Made by a program: the position numbers and the translations under genes. The notes under the pieces are model-generated. The model did no database searches and had not been told where the DNA came from. It was given only the letters and a program-made list of their open reading frames with translations. A DNA stretch of 64,000 bases from Dictyobacter kobayashii (GTDB taxonomy: Bacteria > Chloroflexota > Ktedonobacteria > Ktedonobacterales > Ktedonobacteraceae), in the NCBI RefSeq assembly GCF_003967555.1, contig NZ_BIFS01000001.1, positions 1,302,001 to 1,366,000 on the forward strand. Direction: 5' to 3'. The number at the start of each line of letters is the position of its first letter. Position 1 is the first letter of the stretch. This document shows, piece after piece, positions 39,042 to 48,426 of the stretch.

Positions 39042-40043
39042 CTATGCCCGCTGTCCGCGGAGTATAGCCGCCCGAGGCGCGTCTATACTGGCGACCGAGC
39101 TATTATCGATCAAAGCGGTAGGAAGCTTGCCCTGAATGGTTGGAATTGGATCAGCAGTACAGACATTGCCCGGCTGGTTATTGGTTGTTTTACAGATCTG
39201 GGCGATCAGGTAGTTAGCTGAACCAAGTACACTGCGTGAGATATCCGTGGTTGGATCTTGTATTTGATTCAAAATGTCATCAAAAGAATGGCCAACCAGT
39301 AGATCAGGAGAATAATAGGCTCCGGCAGAGACAAATTGACTGGCAATACTTAAGAATGGGAAACTTCCGGCGCTCTGGGCGCTGGTATATGGCGGCGCAT
39401 CATACGTCTTTACCAGTTGTTCTTGTTGCGGTGTCAGTTTCTCTAAAGGTTGTGGCGAAGCCTGGTTATCACTTACCTCAACGGGTACAAAATCAATATA
39501 GTCGCTCTTATATGAGGATTGGTAAAATGAATAGGTAGGCACATTCGATTCGCTGGACACAATTGGTGTCAGCGGTTTTTGAAATGAACCAAATTTACTG
39601 AGGGCGACAATCATTGCCCAGCGTTGTGCGCCACAGTATGGACAAAACTCACCACCCATATAGAACACTTCAGGTTTACCAGTTGGGCCTTTAAGCACTT
39701 GAGCACCCTTAACAGGTTTGATAATAGAGGCCACATTTTTATCTAAGCCACCAGTACCTACACTTGAAAGTAATTCAGGTTTTACCGTGGTGAGTGACTT
39801 AAACACATTGGGAGTGGCTGTCTTAGTAATAGTAGCCTTTTGCTGCTCTCCAAAATAGATAAAGCCCCCAATAATTAGCGCAATAGCCACTACAATGCCA
39901 CCAATCAATAGCCATGTATTGAGTGATGATTTTTGCTGGCGGCGCTTATTCGTAGTACGTGTATTCTGTCCCCTCTGCGTCCGCCGCAGGCGTTCTTGTT
40001 CACGCCGTTGCGCCGCAGATGTAGTATGTTTTGTTTTTGACAT
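39042..40043 (-). CDS. DUF929 thioredoxin-like membrane protein
   Basis: 333 residues. A basic, low-complexity N-terminus (SKTKHTTSAAQRREQERLRR), one membrane helix at about 43-65, then an external domain with the redox motif in YMGGEFCPYCGAQRWAM, a CxxC active site as in DUF929 proteins, LSKFGSF, SFPFLSIASQFVSAG and IDAPRAAILRGQRA at the end. Two further Cys (KTTNNQPGNVC) may form a disulfide. Probably oxidises or isomerises thiols outside the membrane. ATG lies after AGAGGTAGAGACAA. Confidence 0.85.
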   Translation of the reverse strand: MSKTKHTTSAAQRREQERLRRTQRGQNTRTTNKRRQQKSSLNTWLLIGGIVVAIALIIGGFIYFGEQQKATITKTATPNVFKSLTTVKPELLSSVGTGGLDKNVASIIKPVKGAQVLKGPTGKPEVFYMGGEFCPYCGAQRWAMIVALSKFGSFQKPLTPIVSSESNVPTYSFYQSSYKSDYIDFVPVEVSDNQASPQPLEKLTPQQEQLVKTYDAPPYTSAQSAGSFPFLSIASQFVSAGAYYSPDLLVGHSFDDILNQIQDPTTDISRSVLGSANYLIAQICKTTNNQPGNVCTADPIPTIQGKLPTALIDNSSVASIDAPRAAILRGQRA

Positions 40044-40345
40044 TTGTCTCTACCTCTTCAACTTCAACGAGTTGGTTAGATCGGAATGAAAGTCTCAACG
40101 TATTGTAGCATAGAGAAAAAAGCTTGTTAACCGAGCAACTGGATGTCGCTTCTACCCTTAAGCCCGCTACATCGAGAATTTTTCCTGACTATCAGATAAT
40201 ATCCGTGCGCCTCTTTTTGCGTCTCTCTATATTCCATGATAAAAAATCAAACTAATTCTATGTATGATATACTGAGGTATATCTCATATATGCAGGTAGA
40301 GTGTGTTTTTGAACACTAAGAGGACATCAGCCTCGGGAGGAAAAT
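40044..40345. other. Intergenic region, no gene seen
   Basis: 302 bp between divergent genes; nothing recognised apart from AT-rich promoter-like sequence near 40260-40300. Confidence 0.4.
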
Positions 40346-40761
40346 ATGCAATCCAGACATGAGCGCAATGGAGCCAGGCTCCCTCGCTTACAACATGTAT
40401 CGCTCTCAATTCAAGAGGGCTCGCAAGAGCGCATTCGGGCCTTCTATGGTGGTTTGCTGGCTTTAAAGAGAAACAGGTACCGGCTAGTCTGGCATCCAAG
40501 GGACTGGTCTGGTTTGCCGCGGGCGATGGTGAAATGGAGTTGCACTTTGTGCCAGATCCTTATTTACAAAGGCCCGAGGAAGCCCGCCACTTCTGCCTTG
40601 AGGTCAGTAATGTGGATAGTTATCGCAGCGCTCTAAAAGAGGCCGGCTATCAAATTATTGAAGCAGAACCGATTCCCCATCGCCCTCGCTTCTTTACCAT
40701 CGATCCAGCGGGCAATCACCTGGAACTCACTACTATTCTGGACGATTACCAGCAGGCCTGA
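40346..40761 (+). pseudogene. VOC (glyoxalase/bleomycin-resistance) fold protein, frameshifted
   Basis: ATG behind GGGAGGAAAAT. RLQHVSLSIQEGSQERIRAF opens the first beta-alpha-beta unit, then a break near 40466-40470 separates FYGGLLALK from EKQVPASLASKGLVWFAAGD, MELHFVPDP, ARHFCLEVSNVDSYRSALKE, and DPAGNHLELTT with the metal-binding Glu. One base added in AAAGAG restores about 140 residues. Metal ligands seen: His in LQHVSL, Glu in MELHF, His in ARHFCL and Glu in HLELT. Role unknown. Confidence 0.72.
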
Positions 40762-40920
40762 AAAACAGCGCCCATTACGTATTTAAGGGGTGGCATGGAC
40801 TGGAGGCACAACCGCCTCTGTCCATCCCCAGAACTCAGGTATGTAGAGCTGTAATTTAAGCATCCACTGGCTATTAAAATATGCGAATATCCATACCACA
40901 AAAACGCAGCAAATTCATGC

Positions 40921-40949
40921 TTGACAAAGTCTCCACAGTAGGATATAAT
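40921..40949 (+). promoter_or_regulatory. Consensus promoter of tRNA-Glu
   Basis: TTGACA, 17 bp, TATAAT: a full match to the housekeeping consensus, 34 bp before the tRNA. Confidence 0.9.
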
Positions 40950-40983
40950 CCTCTTCGTTGGCACGAAAGTGAAAACAAGATCT

Positions 40984-41057
40984 GCCTCGTTCGTCTAGCG
41001 GCCTAGGACATCGCCCTTTCAAGGCGGAGATCACGGGTTCGAATCCCGTACGAGGTA
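40984..41057 (+). tRNA. tRNA-Glu (anticodon TTC)
   Basis: 74 nt without encoded CCA. Acceptor GCCTCGT/ACGAGGT with a G-T first pair, D arm GTCTAGCGGCCTAGGAC, anticodon stem CGCC/GGCG with loop CTTTCAA, T arm CGGG TTCGAAT CCCG. Confidence 0.92.
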
Positions 41058-41082
41058 TTTTTTATGAGAAATTGTTATATTT

Positions 41083-41134
41083 CGCAGAAAAGCCTGGCAT
41101 CACGCAATTATTTAGTGAGCCAGGCTTTTCTGCG
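41083..41134 (+). terminator. Hairpin between tRNA-Glu and moeA
   Basis: Perfect 16-bp stem CGCAGAAAAGCCTGGC/GCCAGGCTTTTCTGCG with a 20-base loop. No T run after it; instead TTGAGGAGG, the moeA Shine-Dalgarno, starts at once. It could end the tRNA transcript or control moeA translation. Confidence 0.55.
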
Positions 41135-41152
41135 TTGAGGAGGATTGCATTC

Positions 41153-42379
41153 ATGATCAGTGTCGAGGAAGCGCTCGCGCGTATACTGGCAGAAATTCCT
41201 ACCTTGCCAACCATTCATGTGCCCCTCCCAGAGGCACTGGGCCTGGTCCTGGCCGAAGATGTGATCGCACAAGAGGATATTCCCCCTTTCAACAATTCCG
41301 CTATGGATGGCTTTGCCTTACTCAGCCAGGATAGTAAGATCCATGCTGCTCAACCACCTCGCTTACGTGTGACTGGTAGTGTGGCCGCAGGCTATGTGGC
41401 GGATCATGCGGTCGAGCCAGGTACCGCCATGCGTATTATGACCGGGGCGCCGGTCCCTCCAGGAGCAGATACGGTCATTCAGGTCGAGCTAACCCGCCAT
41501 GGTGGTCCAGAAAGCGATTGGGTTGAGATTCTGCAAGAGGTTGAGCCGGGCAATAATATTCGTCCAGCGGGCGAGGATATGCAACGGGGCCAGTTGATTC
41601 TACCGCGAGGTACTGAGATCGGAGCCTGGGAGATCGGGGTACTGGCTACACTGGGCTGGGCCAGCGTTCCTGTGACGCGGCAAGCCCGGGTTGCCATTCT
41701 GGGCACCGGTGACGAGGTGATCGAGATTGATCAGCCCCTTCAACCAGGTAAGATCCGCAATAGCAATAGTTATCTACTGGAAGCGGCGGTTCAACGTGCT
41801 GGCGCGCTTCCTCAACGCTTAGGGGTGGCTCTCGATACCGTGGAAAGCTTACGCGAAAAATTTTCGCAGGCCCTCAACGCTGATCTCATCCTGACATCGG
41901 GCGGCGTTTCGGTGGGTGATTTTGACCTGGTCAAAAATATTATGTCTGAACAGGGTGAGGTCAATTTCTGGCGCATCAATATGCGGCCGGGAAAACCAGT
42001 CGCCTTTGGGCACATCGGGACCGTTCCCCTGCTCGGCTTACCAGGAAATCCGGTCTCCAGCGCGGTTACCTTTGAGCTCTTTGGACGCCCGGTCCTGCGT
42101 AAACTCCAGGGCCATACCCACCTCCTCAAACCACAGGTCGAGGTTACGGTGGAAGATGGAGTACAGGAGCGCGCGATGCGACGTCATTATGTACGCGCGT
42201 ATGTCACATGGCACAATGGTCACTTTGTAGCTCGTACTACCGGCAATCAGGGCTCGCATATGATGACTTCTCTACTACAGGCCAATGCGCTCCTGATCGT
42301 CCCAGAGGGGGGCGCTATTGTTCAACCTGGTGAGACGCTCAAAGCCATTATGCTTGATTGGCCAGAGAATGCTAGCTAA
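41153..42379 (+). CDS. moeA: Molybdopterin molybdenumtransferase MoeA
   Basis: 409 residues from the ATG at 41153, with GAGGAGG upstream; an open frame back to 41072 lacks a start signal. Motifs: PPFNNSAMDGFAL, GTAMRIMTGAPVPPGADTV, GNNIRPAGEDMQRGQLIL, VAILGTGDEVIE, GKIRNSNSYLL, LILTSGGVSVGDFDLVK (MPT-binding SGGVS), MRPGKPVAFG and LPGNPVSSAVTF. It inserts molybdate into adenylylated molybdopterin, the last step of Moco synthesis. No other mo gene is nearby. About 12 residues after the stop is the end of the convergent sigma-54 activator gene. Confidence 0.96.
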   Translation: MISVEEALARILAEIPTLPTIHVPLPEALGLVLAEDVIAQEDIPPFNNSAMDGFALLSQDSKIHAAQPPRLRVTGSVAAGYVADHAVEPGTAMRIMTGAPVPPGADTVIQVELTRHGGPESDWVEILQEVEPGNNIRPAGEDMQRGQLILPRGTEIGAWEIGVLATLGWASVPVTRQARVAILGTGDEVIEIDQPLQPGKIRNSNSYLLEAAVQRAGALPQRLGVALDTVESLREKFSQALNADLILTSGGVSVGDFDLVKNIMSEQGEVNFWRINMRPGKPVAFGHIGTVPLLGLPGNPVSSAVTFELFGRPVLRKLQGHTHLLKPQVEVTVEDGVQERAMRRHYVRAYVTWHNGHFVARTTGNQGSHMMTSLLQANALLIVPEGGAIVQPGETLKAIMLDWPENAS

Positions 42380-42384
42380 GCAGG

Positions 42385-43459
42385 CTACCGCCTGGCGCCT
42401 TTTTCTGCCAGGCGATAACGCAATTTATCCCGCGATAGACCCAGGAGTTGGGCGGCGTGTACTTGATTGCCACCACAACGTTTTAAGGCCTCACGGATAA
42501 AGGATTGCTCGATCGTTTCCAGCAGGACAGGTAGATCCAGACCGCTATCTGGGAACTGCAATTTCTGTAACAATTCTGTTATATGCTGGCTCGCCTGCCT
42601 GGGGCGGCCGGGATAGCCTTTAAAATATCTTTAGGTTGGATAAGGTTATTGTCGCATAAGATGCCACCCAGCTCAATAACATGCTGAAGCTCGCGGATAT
42701 TGCCTGGCCAGGAATAGCGCTCAAGGATCTCCATGGCCTCTGCATTTATCTCTAGCTTCTCGCCTCTGCGGGCGCTCTCACGCTGTAAGAAGTGTTCAAT
42801 CAGTAGTGGAATATCCTCACGCCTTTCACGTAGCGGCGGCATATAGAGGGGGAAGCCGTTGAGGCGGTAAAAAAGGTCCTGTCGAAATATCTTTCGCGCT
42901 ACGGCGGCTTGTAGATCGACATTGGTAGCTGAGATAATACGCAGGTTGACGTGTAATTCCCTGGTCCCCCCGACACGACGGAAGCTGCGTGTCTCTAATA
43001 CGCGCAGCAATTTAGCCTGCAGGATAAGTGGCATCGAGCCGATTTCGTCTAAAAAGAGGGTTCCCCGATGGGCACGCGAGAACAAACCATCACGCGAAAC
43101 TTTAGCGTCAGTGAAGGCCCCGCCTCGACACCGAATAATTCTGATTCTAGTAGCGCCTCCGGAATGGCCGCGCAATTGATGGGAATAAAGAGACTGGTAG
43201 GTGAAATCGAACGGCCCAGCTCATGGATCGCCCGTGCCATCACATCTTTCCCGGTACCACTCTCTCCCTGGATCAATACGGTGGCAGTCGTATATGAGGC
43301 TATCTTGCGTGCAGATGCAATTACCTGCTGGATCGCCGGGCTCTGGCCAATAATCATACCCCCAATCGGTTCATCAGACACCAATGTCGTCACCGATTGG
43401 GCAGGCAAACTCTCATCAGATAGAAACACAGCAACAACCTCCTCCACATAATCATCCAC
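42385..43459 (-). pseudogene. Sigma-54-dependent AAA+ activator with Fis-type HTH, frameshifted
   Basis: Three frames make one activator: [19 protein letters not shown] (Walker A) and [20 protein letters not shown]; after a break near 43130, [19 protein letters not shown] (the loop contacting sigma-54, normally GAFTGA), [13 protein letters not shown] (Walker B), RVGGTRELHVNLRIISATN, YRLNGFPLYMPPLRERREDI, SWPGNIRELQHVIEL; after a break at 42601-42604, a Fis-like helix-turn-helix, [24 protein letters not shown]. Each break is repaired by one base. The region N-terminal to the AAA domain is only about 50 residues, so the sensor is missing or lost in another frameshift upstream of the GTG at 43459. 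Works with sigma-54. Confidence 0.78.
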
Positions 43460-43505
43460 TCACGATCAGTTCAATATCTGGCTGGATACACAACCAGGAT
43501 GATCT

Positions 43506-45009
43506 TTAAAAGCCATTTCCCGCTGGTGTATATATGCCAGAAGATGTTAACGGGCCACTCGATTGTAGCGGCTCCATAGGCTGTGGAGTCGTAATCCAAC
43601 CGCGACCCGGTACAAAGGTTGCGCCATTGCCGCCATTTCCCCACTGGGACTCAGTCTCCACGCTATTCCCAACCATGGGTGCTCCATAAGGAGGTAAATT
43701 AGCTGAAGGTACGGCGGGCAGCGAAGCCGACCAGGGAGAGGCTGTAGCTGAGGCATAGCCAGGAGCTACATAGCCATTGCCCAACCCAGAAGCGACCAAT
43801 TCACGCGAGACGGGAGATGGCTCCTGAGAAACCTGGCTGGTTGGCAGAGAGGCAGTAATCAAGCCCTCAGCAATGAGCTCACCGGCAATGGGACAGACGA
43901 TATCAGGCGTCGATCCCAATTCCTGACAGATAGCGCTCAAGGGCATACGGCCATCAACATGGGTAAGGATGCACCATTGATCTGGTGTTAACTGGACCTG
44001 GGGATTCTGCTCGCGATAAGCTGAAAGATCGGTAGGCAATAATACCATGTCGGGCTGCATGAAAGATGTGTCGATACGCTTCGGGGCACAGGATTCATTA
44101 CTGGTACAGGCTGTAAAGCAGAGTCGGCATTTAGCTCTTTGACATCCTCCTCGCCAAACAACGAGGCAAATCCTGAGTCGGTCTGAGATGGAGCTACATC
44201 GGCAAACGGGGTAGATACATCAGCAAACGAGGCCACATCAGCAAATGAAGGCATCGCAGGCTCTTGCTTCTGAACAGGCGCAATAGCCTCCGTCGATGGG
44301 AACGAGGTGGCAAAAGACGGCACGGAAAATGATGAGTCATCTAGAAATTGCGATGCGCTCATCAAGGTCGGCACACGCGCAACATCAGGAGATGGAGTGT
44401 TCGGGGTGCGCGGTGTGGCTGGTGGGGCGCCGGCCTGACTGGCTGTTGCGGAACCGGTTGTACGGGGATAACAGGTGTGGTAGCAATCGAAGTATAGACT
44501 GAAGGTGTGGCAACGGGTGCCGATACTGGCGCGGATAGGGCAGCAGCAGCAGTTTCAAGCAGAGATGAAATAGACATTGAAACAAGCAAACGTTCCACAG
44601 GCGGTGTTACATCATCATCAAAATAAATTTCGCCGCTAGTCCATATGAGTAACACTTTGATAACTTCGGTCGTATTCTTGATCGTCCAGGTGCGCAAATC
44701 GTCCCGACTTACATAGCGGAGCTCCATCAAGGTACGCGCAGTTTTAGACTCATTCTTGCTGGCATCTCCGAGCACGCGTGAGGTTTCATGAAAAGCGGTG
44801 GGAGAAATAATGCCGTCTTGCAGAAGGCGCTCACCAAGGGTTGCGCTTGTACGGAGTGGTCCCACACATAATAAGCGGCCCTCACGGATATAGAACTCAA
44901 TCCATTGGGCGCCTTGCCGGATTGTCAGCAGACCGGTCTTCTCATGTCTCTCTATGCGCTGCAAAACATTTGTTAAGCTAAATTGCTCTAATGTACCTAT
45001 CAGTGACAC
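43506..45009 (-). pseudogene. DUF4388 (PATAN-type) domain protein, frameshifted
   Basis: Three frames of about 500 codons in total. N-terminal DUF4388: MSLIGTLEQFSLTNVLQRIE, HEKTGLLTIRQGAQWIEFYI, GRLLCVGP; then SRDDLRTWTIKNTTEVIKVL; long low-complexity T/P/A linkers; then a second small folded domain (QLTPDQWCILTHVDGRMPLSAI, a winged-helix-like stretch seen at the C-terminus of such proteins) and a Gly/Pro-rich tail. Breaks near 44400-44460 and at 44083-44086 are repaired by one added base each. DUF4388 proteins occur with gliding, MglA-linked and two-component systems. The sigma-54 activator follows 46 bp downstream on the same strand. Confidence 0.75.
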
Positions 45010-45273
45010 AATACTTCACCGTCCGTCCAGAAAACGACCCTCATGTAGACTATGGACCTCTTCCTTTCGCCATTTACATTGTTTCAGTCCATATCCTTTT
45101 TGCACACGAGAGCCAACTACTACTTTTCGCATTCCGTATTATTTTGTGTACACAGTGTAGATCCTCATACAGCACCTTGAGATTTGCTGGTAGCGTCGAT
45201 AGCGGCCAGATGCAACAGGGGCATTACATCCCCGGCACGTGTGGGGCGAACAAAAAAGTTCGTAAAGACAAAT

Positions 45274-45303
45274 CTAGAGCAGATGTATATGTATCTGCTC
45301 TAG
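45274..45303 (-). terminator. Terminator of tRNA-Ser
   Basis: CTAGAGCAGAT/ATCTGCTCTAG with an 8-base loop, two bases past the tRNA, followed on the minus strand by ATTTGTCTTT. Confidence 0.7.
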
Positions 45304-45305
45304 TA

Positions 45306-45388
45306 CGGAAGGAGAGGGATTCGAACCCCCGGGGCTCTCACCCAGCTGTTTTCAAGACAGCCGCATTAGACCACTCTGCCATCCTTCC
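45306..45388 (-). tRNA. tRNA-Ser (anticodon TGA)
   Basis: 83 nt with discriminator G, no encoded CCA. Acceptor GGAAGGA/TCCTTCC, anticodon stem GCTGT/ACAGC with loop CTTGAAA, a class II variable arm, T arm GGGGG TTCGAAT CCCTC. Confidence 0.9.
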
Positions 45389-45394
45389 GCAGAT

Positions 45395-45423
45395 AATATA
45401 CCACAACTATGCCTACTTGTGAA
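45395..45423 (-). promoter_or_regulatory. Promoter of tRNA-Ser
   Basis: Minus strand TTCACA, 17 bp, TATATT, ending 6 bp before the tRNA 5' base. Confidence 0.65.
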
Positions 45424-45433
45424 GGGGTTTTTT

Positions 45434-45760
45434 TGTGATTTTGAGAAATATTTGTAATATTTCTTAAAATCACTGTTCCCTTGTTTGTTTAGGGACAATT
45501 TTCGGGGGCACGCCCGTGGCCCGGCAAGGGTTTTGGCCCTTTGCGATCTCCTGGTTTATTGCCGCCTGACGGCGGCATGGAAAAAAAAGATGTTGGGGCA
45601 CAGCCCCCAGACCCCAGTCAAGGGGCTGACCGCCCCTTGCATCCCCGCTTTTTTTCACCTGCCGCAGCAGGAGAGAGATGATGAGGTTGGAAGCACAGTT
45701 CTCAGACCCCTGACCACCCCTTGCATCTCAGCTTTCTTGTTGTTGTATGTGCTGTTTTGA
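45434..45760. repeat. GC-rich hairpin repeat region
   Basis: Starts with an 18-bp imperfect stem GTGATTTTGAGAAATATT (45434-45472). Then GC-rich hairpins TGCCGCC/GGCGGCA and CAAGGGG/CCCCTTG. A segment around 45595-45650 (CAGACCCC...CCCCTTGCATCCCC) recurs diverged at about 45700-45735 (CAGACCCC...CCCCTTGCATCTC). No credible gene. Looks like a dispersed noncoding repeat. Confidence 0.5.
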
Positions 45761-45783
45761 GTAAAAAATATACTTATAAATAA

Positions 45784-47064
45784 TTACGTAGCTGAAGTGA
45801 GTATAGATGTGCCCATATATGGGCGCAGTACCTTTGGTATGACTACTGAGCCGTCTGCTTGTTGATAGGTCTCCAGGATGGCGGCCATTGTGCGTCCAAC
45901 AGCAAGTCCGGAGCCATTTAAGGTGTGAACATAAGCTGATCGCGTATGGCTCGCCGAACGGTATTTTATGTTGGCTCTCTGGGCCTGGAAAGTTTCACAG
46001 TTGCTGATGGATGAGATCTCGATATATTCCTTCATGCCTGGCATCCAGACTTCGAGGTCGAAGGTTTTGGCTGCCGCAAAAGGCAGGTTGACCGCATTAA
46101 GCGCTACCACACGATAAGGCAATTCTAACAACTGCAATATTGCTTCTGCGTGCTGCCGTAGTTGGGTGAGCCGGGTATATGAATCCTGTGGCTCTGTATA
46201 TTGAAAAAGTTCGACTTTATTAAACTGATGCAGACGTAGGAGACCACGTGTCTGGCGTGAGGCTGAACCTGCTTCACGTCGATAGGCGGTCGTCCAGGCA
46301 ACGTAGCGCAATGGTAGTTGTTCATGAGAAAGTATGCTGTTGCTGTGCATGCCAACCAGTGGGACTTCGGCTGTTGGGTTGAGATAGAGTTCATCTTCGT
46401 TACAGGCATAGGACTGATCTTCGAATTTGGGAAGTTGACCGGCTCCAATCATGACTGAGCGAAGTGCTAGCTGTGGAGGCATGATCTCGGTATACCCATG
46501 TTCTCGGGTGTGTATATCTAACATAAATGAGATCAGGGCTCTTTCCAGCCGCGCCCCGGCACCTTTGAGAAGCATGAAGCGCCTGCCAGCAATGCGTGCA
46601 CCCATCTCGGCATCCATCAACCCTAGATGATCTGCCAGTTTCCAGTGTGGTTGTGGTTCGAAGTGCAGCTGTTGCGTGACAGCTGGCTCTCCCCACTGCT
46701 GCACGATATCACCAGTGGAACTGCCACTAGCCGCAGGCACGCTCTGATGGGGTAAATTAGGCAATGTGAGCAGCAGCATGTTTAGACGCGTTTCAAGATC
46801 AGCTGTCTGCAACTCAAGAGTACTGATCTCTTCGGTCAATGTTTTGATCTGTTTGTTGAGATCAAAACGTTGATCCGTCGCGACAGTGCGCACGGTCTCT
46901 TTCTGCTGCTTGAGGGACGCATACAGGCTATCTCGCTGTGTAATCAAGCCTTTACGTTGATTAGCCAGCAGCAGTATCTCATCTATATTGCGCGTATCAG
47001 TGCGCTTTTGTAATGCATCTCGTATAATATCGGGATGCTGACAAATAAAATCTAGACTCAGCAT
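45784..47064 (-). CDS. serS: Seryl-tRNA synthetase
   Basis: 426 residues from the ATG at 47064, the family length; the frame stays open to 47232 but that part has no homology to SerRS. N-terminal tRNA-binding coiled coil (SLDFICQHPDIIRDALQKRT, then RDSLYASLKQQKETV), class II core with motif 2 TAYRREAGSASRQTRGLLRL, the serine-binding TAEVPL, and motif 3 GSGLAVGRTMAAILETYQ. It charges tRNA-Ser and tRNA-Sec. A promoter-like TGCTATACT sits 7 bp before the ATG and no Shine-Dalgarno is present, so the mRNA may be leaderless. Confidence 0.95.
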   Translation of the reverse strand: MLSLDFICQHPDIIRDALQKRTDTRNIDEILLLANQRKGLITQRDSLYASLKQQKETVRTVATDQRFDLNKQIKTLTEEISTLELQTADLETRLNMLLLTLPNLPHQSVPAASGSSTGDIVQQWGEPAVTQQLHFEPQPHWKLADHLGLMDAEMGARIAGRRFMLLKGAGARLERALISFMLDIHTREHGYTEIMPPQLALRSVMIGAGQLPKFEDQSYACNEDELYLNPTAEVPLVGMHSNSILSHEQLPLRYVAWTTAYRREAGSASRQTRGLLRLHQFNKVELFQYTEPQDSYTRLTQLRQHAEAILQLLELPYRVVALNAVNLPFAAAKTFDLEVWMPGMKEYIEISSISNCETFQAQRANIKYRSASHTRSAYVHTLNGSGLAVGRTMAAILETYQQADGSVVIPKVLRPYMGTSILTSAT

Positions 47065-47214
47065 ATAGTGTAGTATAGCATAGGATAAACGCTTTAATCG
47101 TTTTTTGGTACTCTCTGGTGCATAAAAAACAGCCTGGTTGCGTATTGTCTCCTGCAACACATACAATAACAAGGATATGCTATTATATGTATCTATAAGG
47201 AGACTAAAATCGGT

Positions 47215-48039
47215 ATGAGCCAATCTGTCCAACTACTCTGCTCTACAGGCGTCTTTAGCCGCTATCCTGACCTTACTGGCTATCAAGCCATTGTCAAATA
47301 TGGTCCTTTATTGGAAGCCGATGGCTTTGAGGTAATGTTTTATCCTGCCTGGTATTCACGCGTCGAGGAGATTGCTGGCGAGCTTCAACGTACCGGTTTG
47401 CGCTTCCCGGCGATGCATACCGAGAAGAATATCGGAACGGCCCTTGGACAACCTGATCCAGTTGAACGTGAGCGTGGGGTGCGTCTCCTGGCTGAAAATT
47501 GTCACCTCGCTAGCCTGCTTGGATGCCAGATTCTTGTGCTGCACCTCTGGAACTGGCCTGAATTAGATGATAATCTGGATCATAATTTAGCCCTACTTGG
47601 CGAATGTTATGATGTAGCCCTGAGCTATGGCATCGAGCTGGCCCTGGAGAGTATTCCCGGCCGCCATTTTGATCCGCTTACGAACCTGCACCGTGCTCTT
47701 GAGCGTGACACGCGCTGTCATTTTGGATTAGATACAGAGTTTCTGGCTAATTATAATCTGCTTGATCGTGTTTTTGAAACCCCCTGGCTCTGGCAGGATG
47801 ATCGCACCCACCATGTCCATATCAAAGATTCTAATGGGCAGCCCTTTGTGGATGGGAAGCGCCGCTATCTGCATCCCGGGGAAGGCGATATAGACTTTAC
47901 CAGCTTCTTCAGCCAGCTTAAAGGGCGGGGCTTCAGCGGCAACCTGAGCCTTGAGTCCCCGGCCATCACGATCGATGGTGAGGTCCATCTAGATCAGCTA
48001 CATGCTAGCCTTAACTTTATTCGCCGCTTCCTCTGGTAA
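47215..48039 (+). CDS. Sugar phosphate isomerase/epimerase-like TIM-barrel protein
   Basis: 274 residues of the AP endonuclease family 2/xylose isomerase-like fold. Probable metal ligands and motifs: ALESIPGRHFDPLT, CHFGLDTEF, HHVHIKDSNG, HPGEGDIDF and LSLESP. Metal (Mn or Zn)-dependent isomerases and epimerases of sugars and inositols share this pattern, but AP endonucleases are the alternative. The substrate is not predictable. ATG at 47215 close to a start-like AGGAG; divergent from serS. Confidence 0.82.
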   Translation: MSQSVQLLCSTGVFSRYPDLTGYQAIVKYGPLLEADGFEVMFYPAWYSRVEEIAGELQRTGLRFPAMHTEKNIGTALGQPDPVERERGVRLLAENCHLASLLGCQILVLHLWNWPELDDNLDHNLALLGECYDVALSYGIELALESIPGRHFDPLTNLHRALERDTRCHFGLDTEFLANYNLLDRVFETPWLWQDDRTHHVHIKDSNGQPFVDGKRRYLHPGEGDIDFTSFFSQLKGRGFSGNLSLESPAITIDGEVHLDQLHASLNFIRRFLW

Positions 48040-48136
48040 ACGTCCATGCCACTTTCCATATCTGATCTATAGGCCATCATACACAGATCTCGCGCATCAC
48101 GGGCGAGATCTGACCTGCCTGGCGTGCTTTCTACGG

Positions 48137-48223
48137 TCAGGCAGTCCTCTCTTTGGGAAGGGTGACTGTAAAGGTCGAGCCTTTGCCAACTTCGCTCTCC
48201 ACCGTGATGGTTCCCCCCATCCC
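48137..48223 (-). pseudogene. Remnant of a histidine kinase C-terminus
   Basis: Minus strand encodes GMGGTITVESEVGKGSTFTV followed by TLPKERTA and a stop, i.e. the G2 box and last strand of an HATPase_c domain. No kinase core precedes it; the upstream sequence is not in frame. 28 codons only. Confidence 0.6.
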
Positions 48224-48426
48224 TGGTAGTGAAGATGCGTACCTGCTCCAAGCTTAAGAACTATACGGAAATGATGCGATATTTTCGAGCAACAAGCAAG
48301 CTCTAAAATGGGAGGCTGGTGAAATCGCTCATCCTGTTCATAGAACTATTGGCTTGTGCACATCAATGAGACGCAAAGGCCTCAAGGGAACTTGAAAAAA
48401 TATGCTAGTCTATAGGCAAAATCTGC

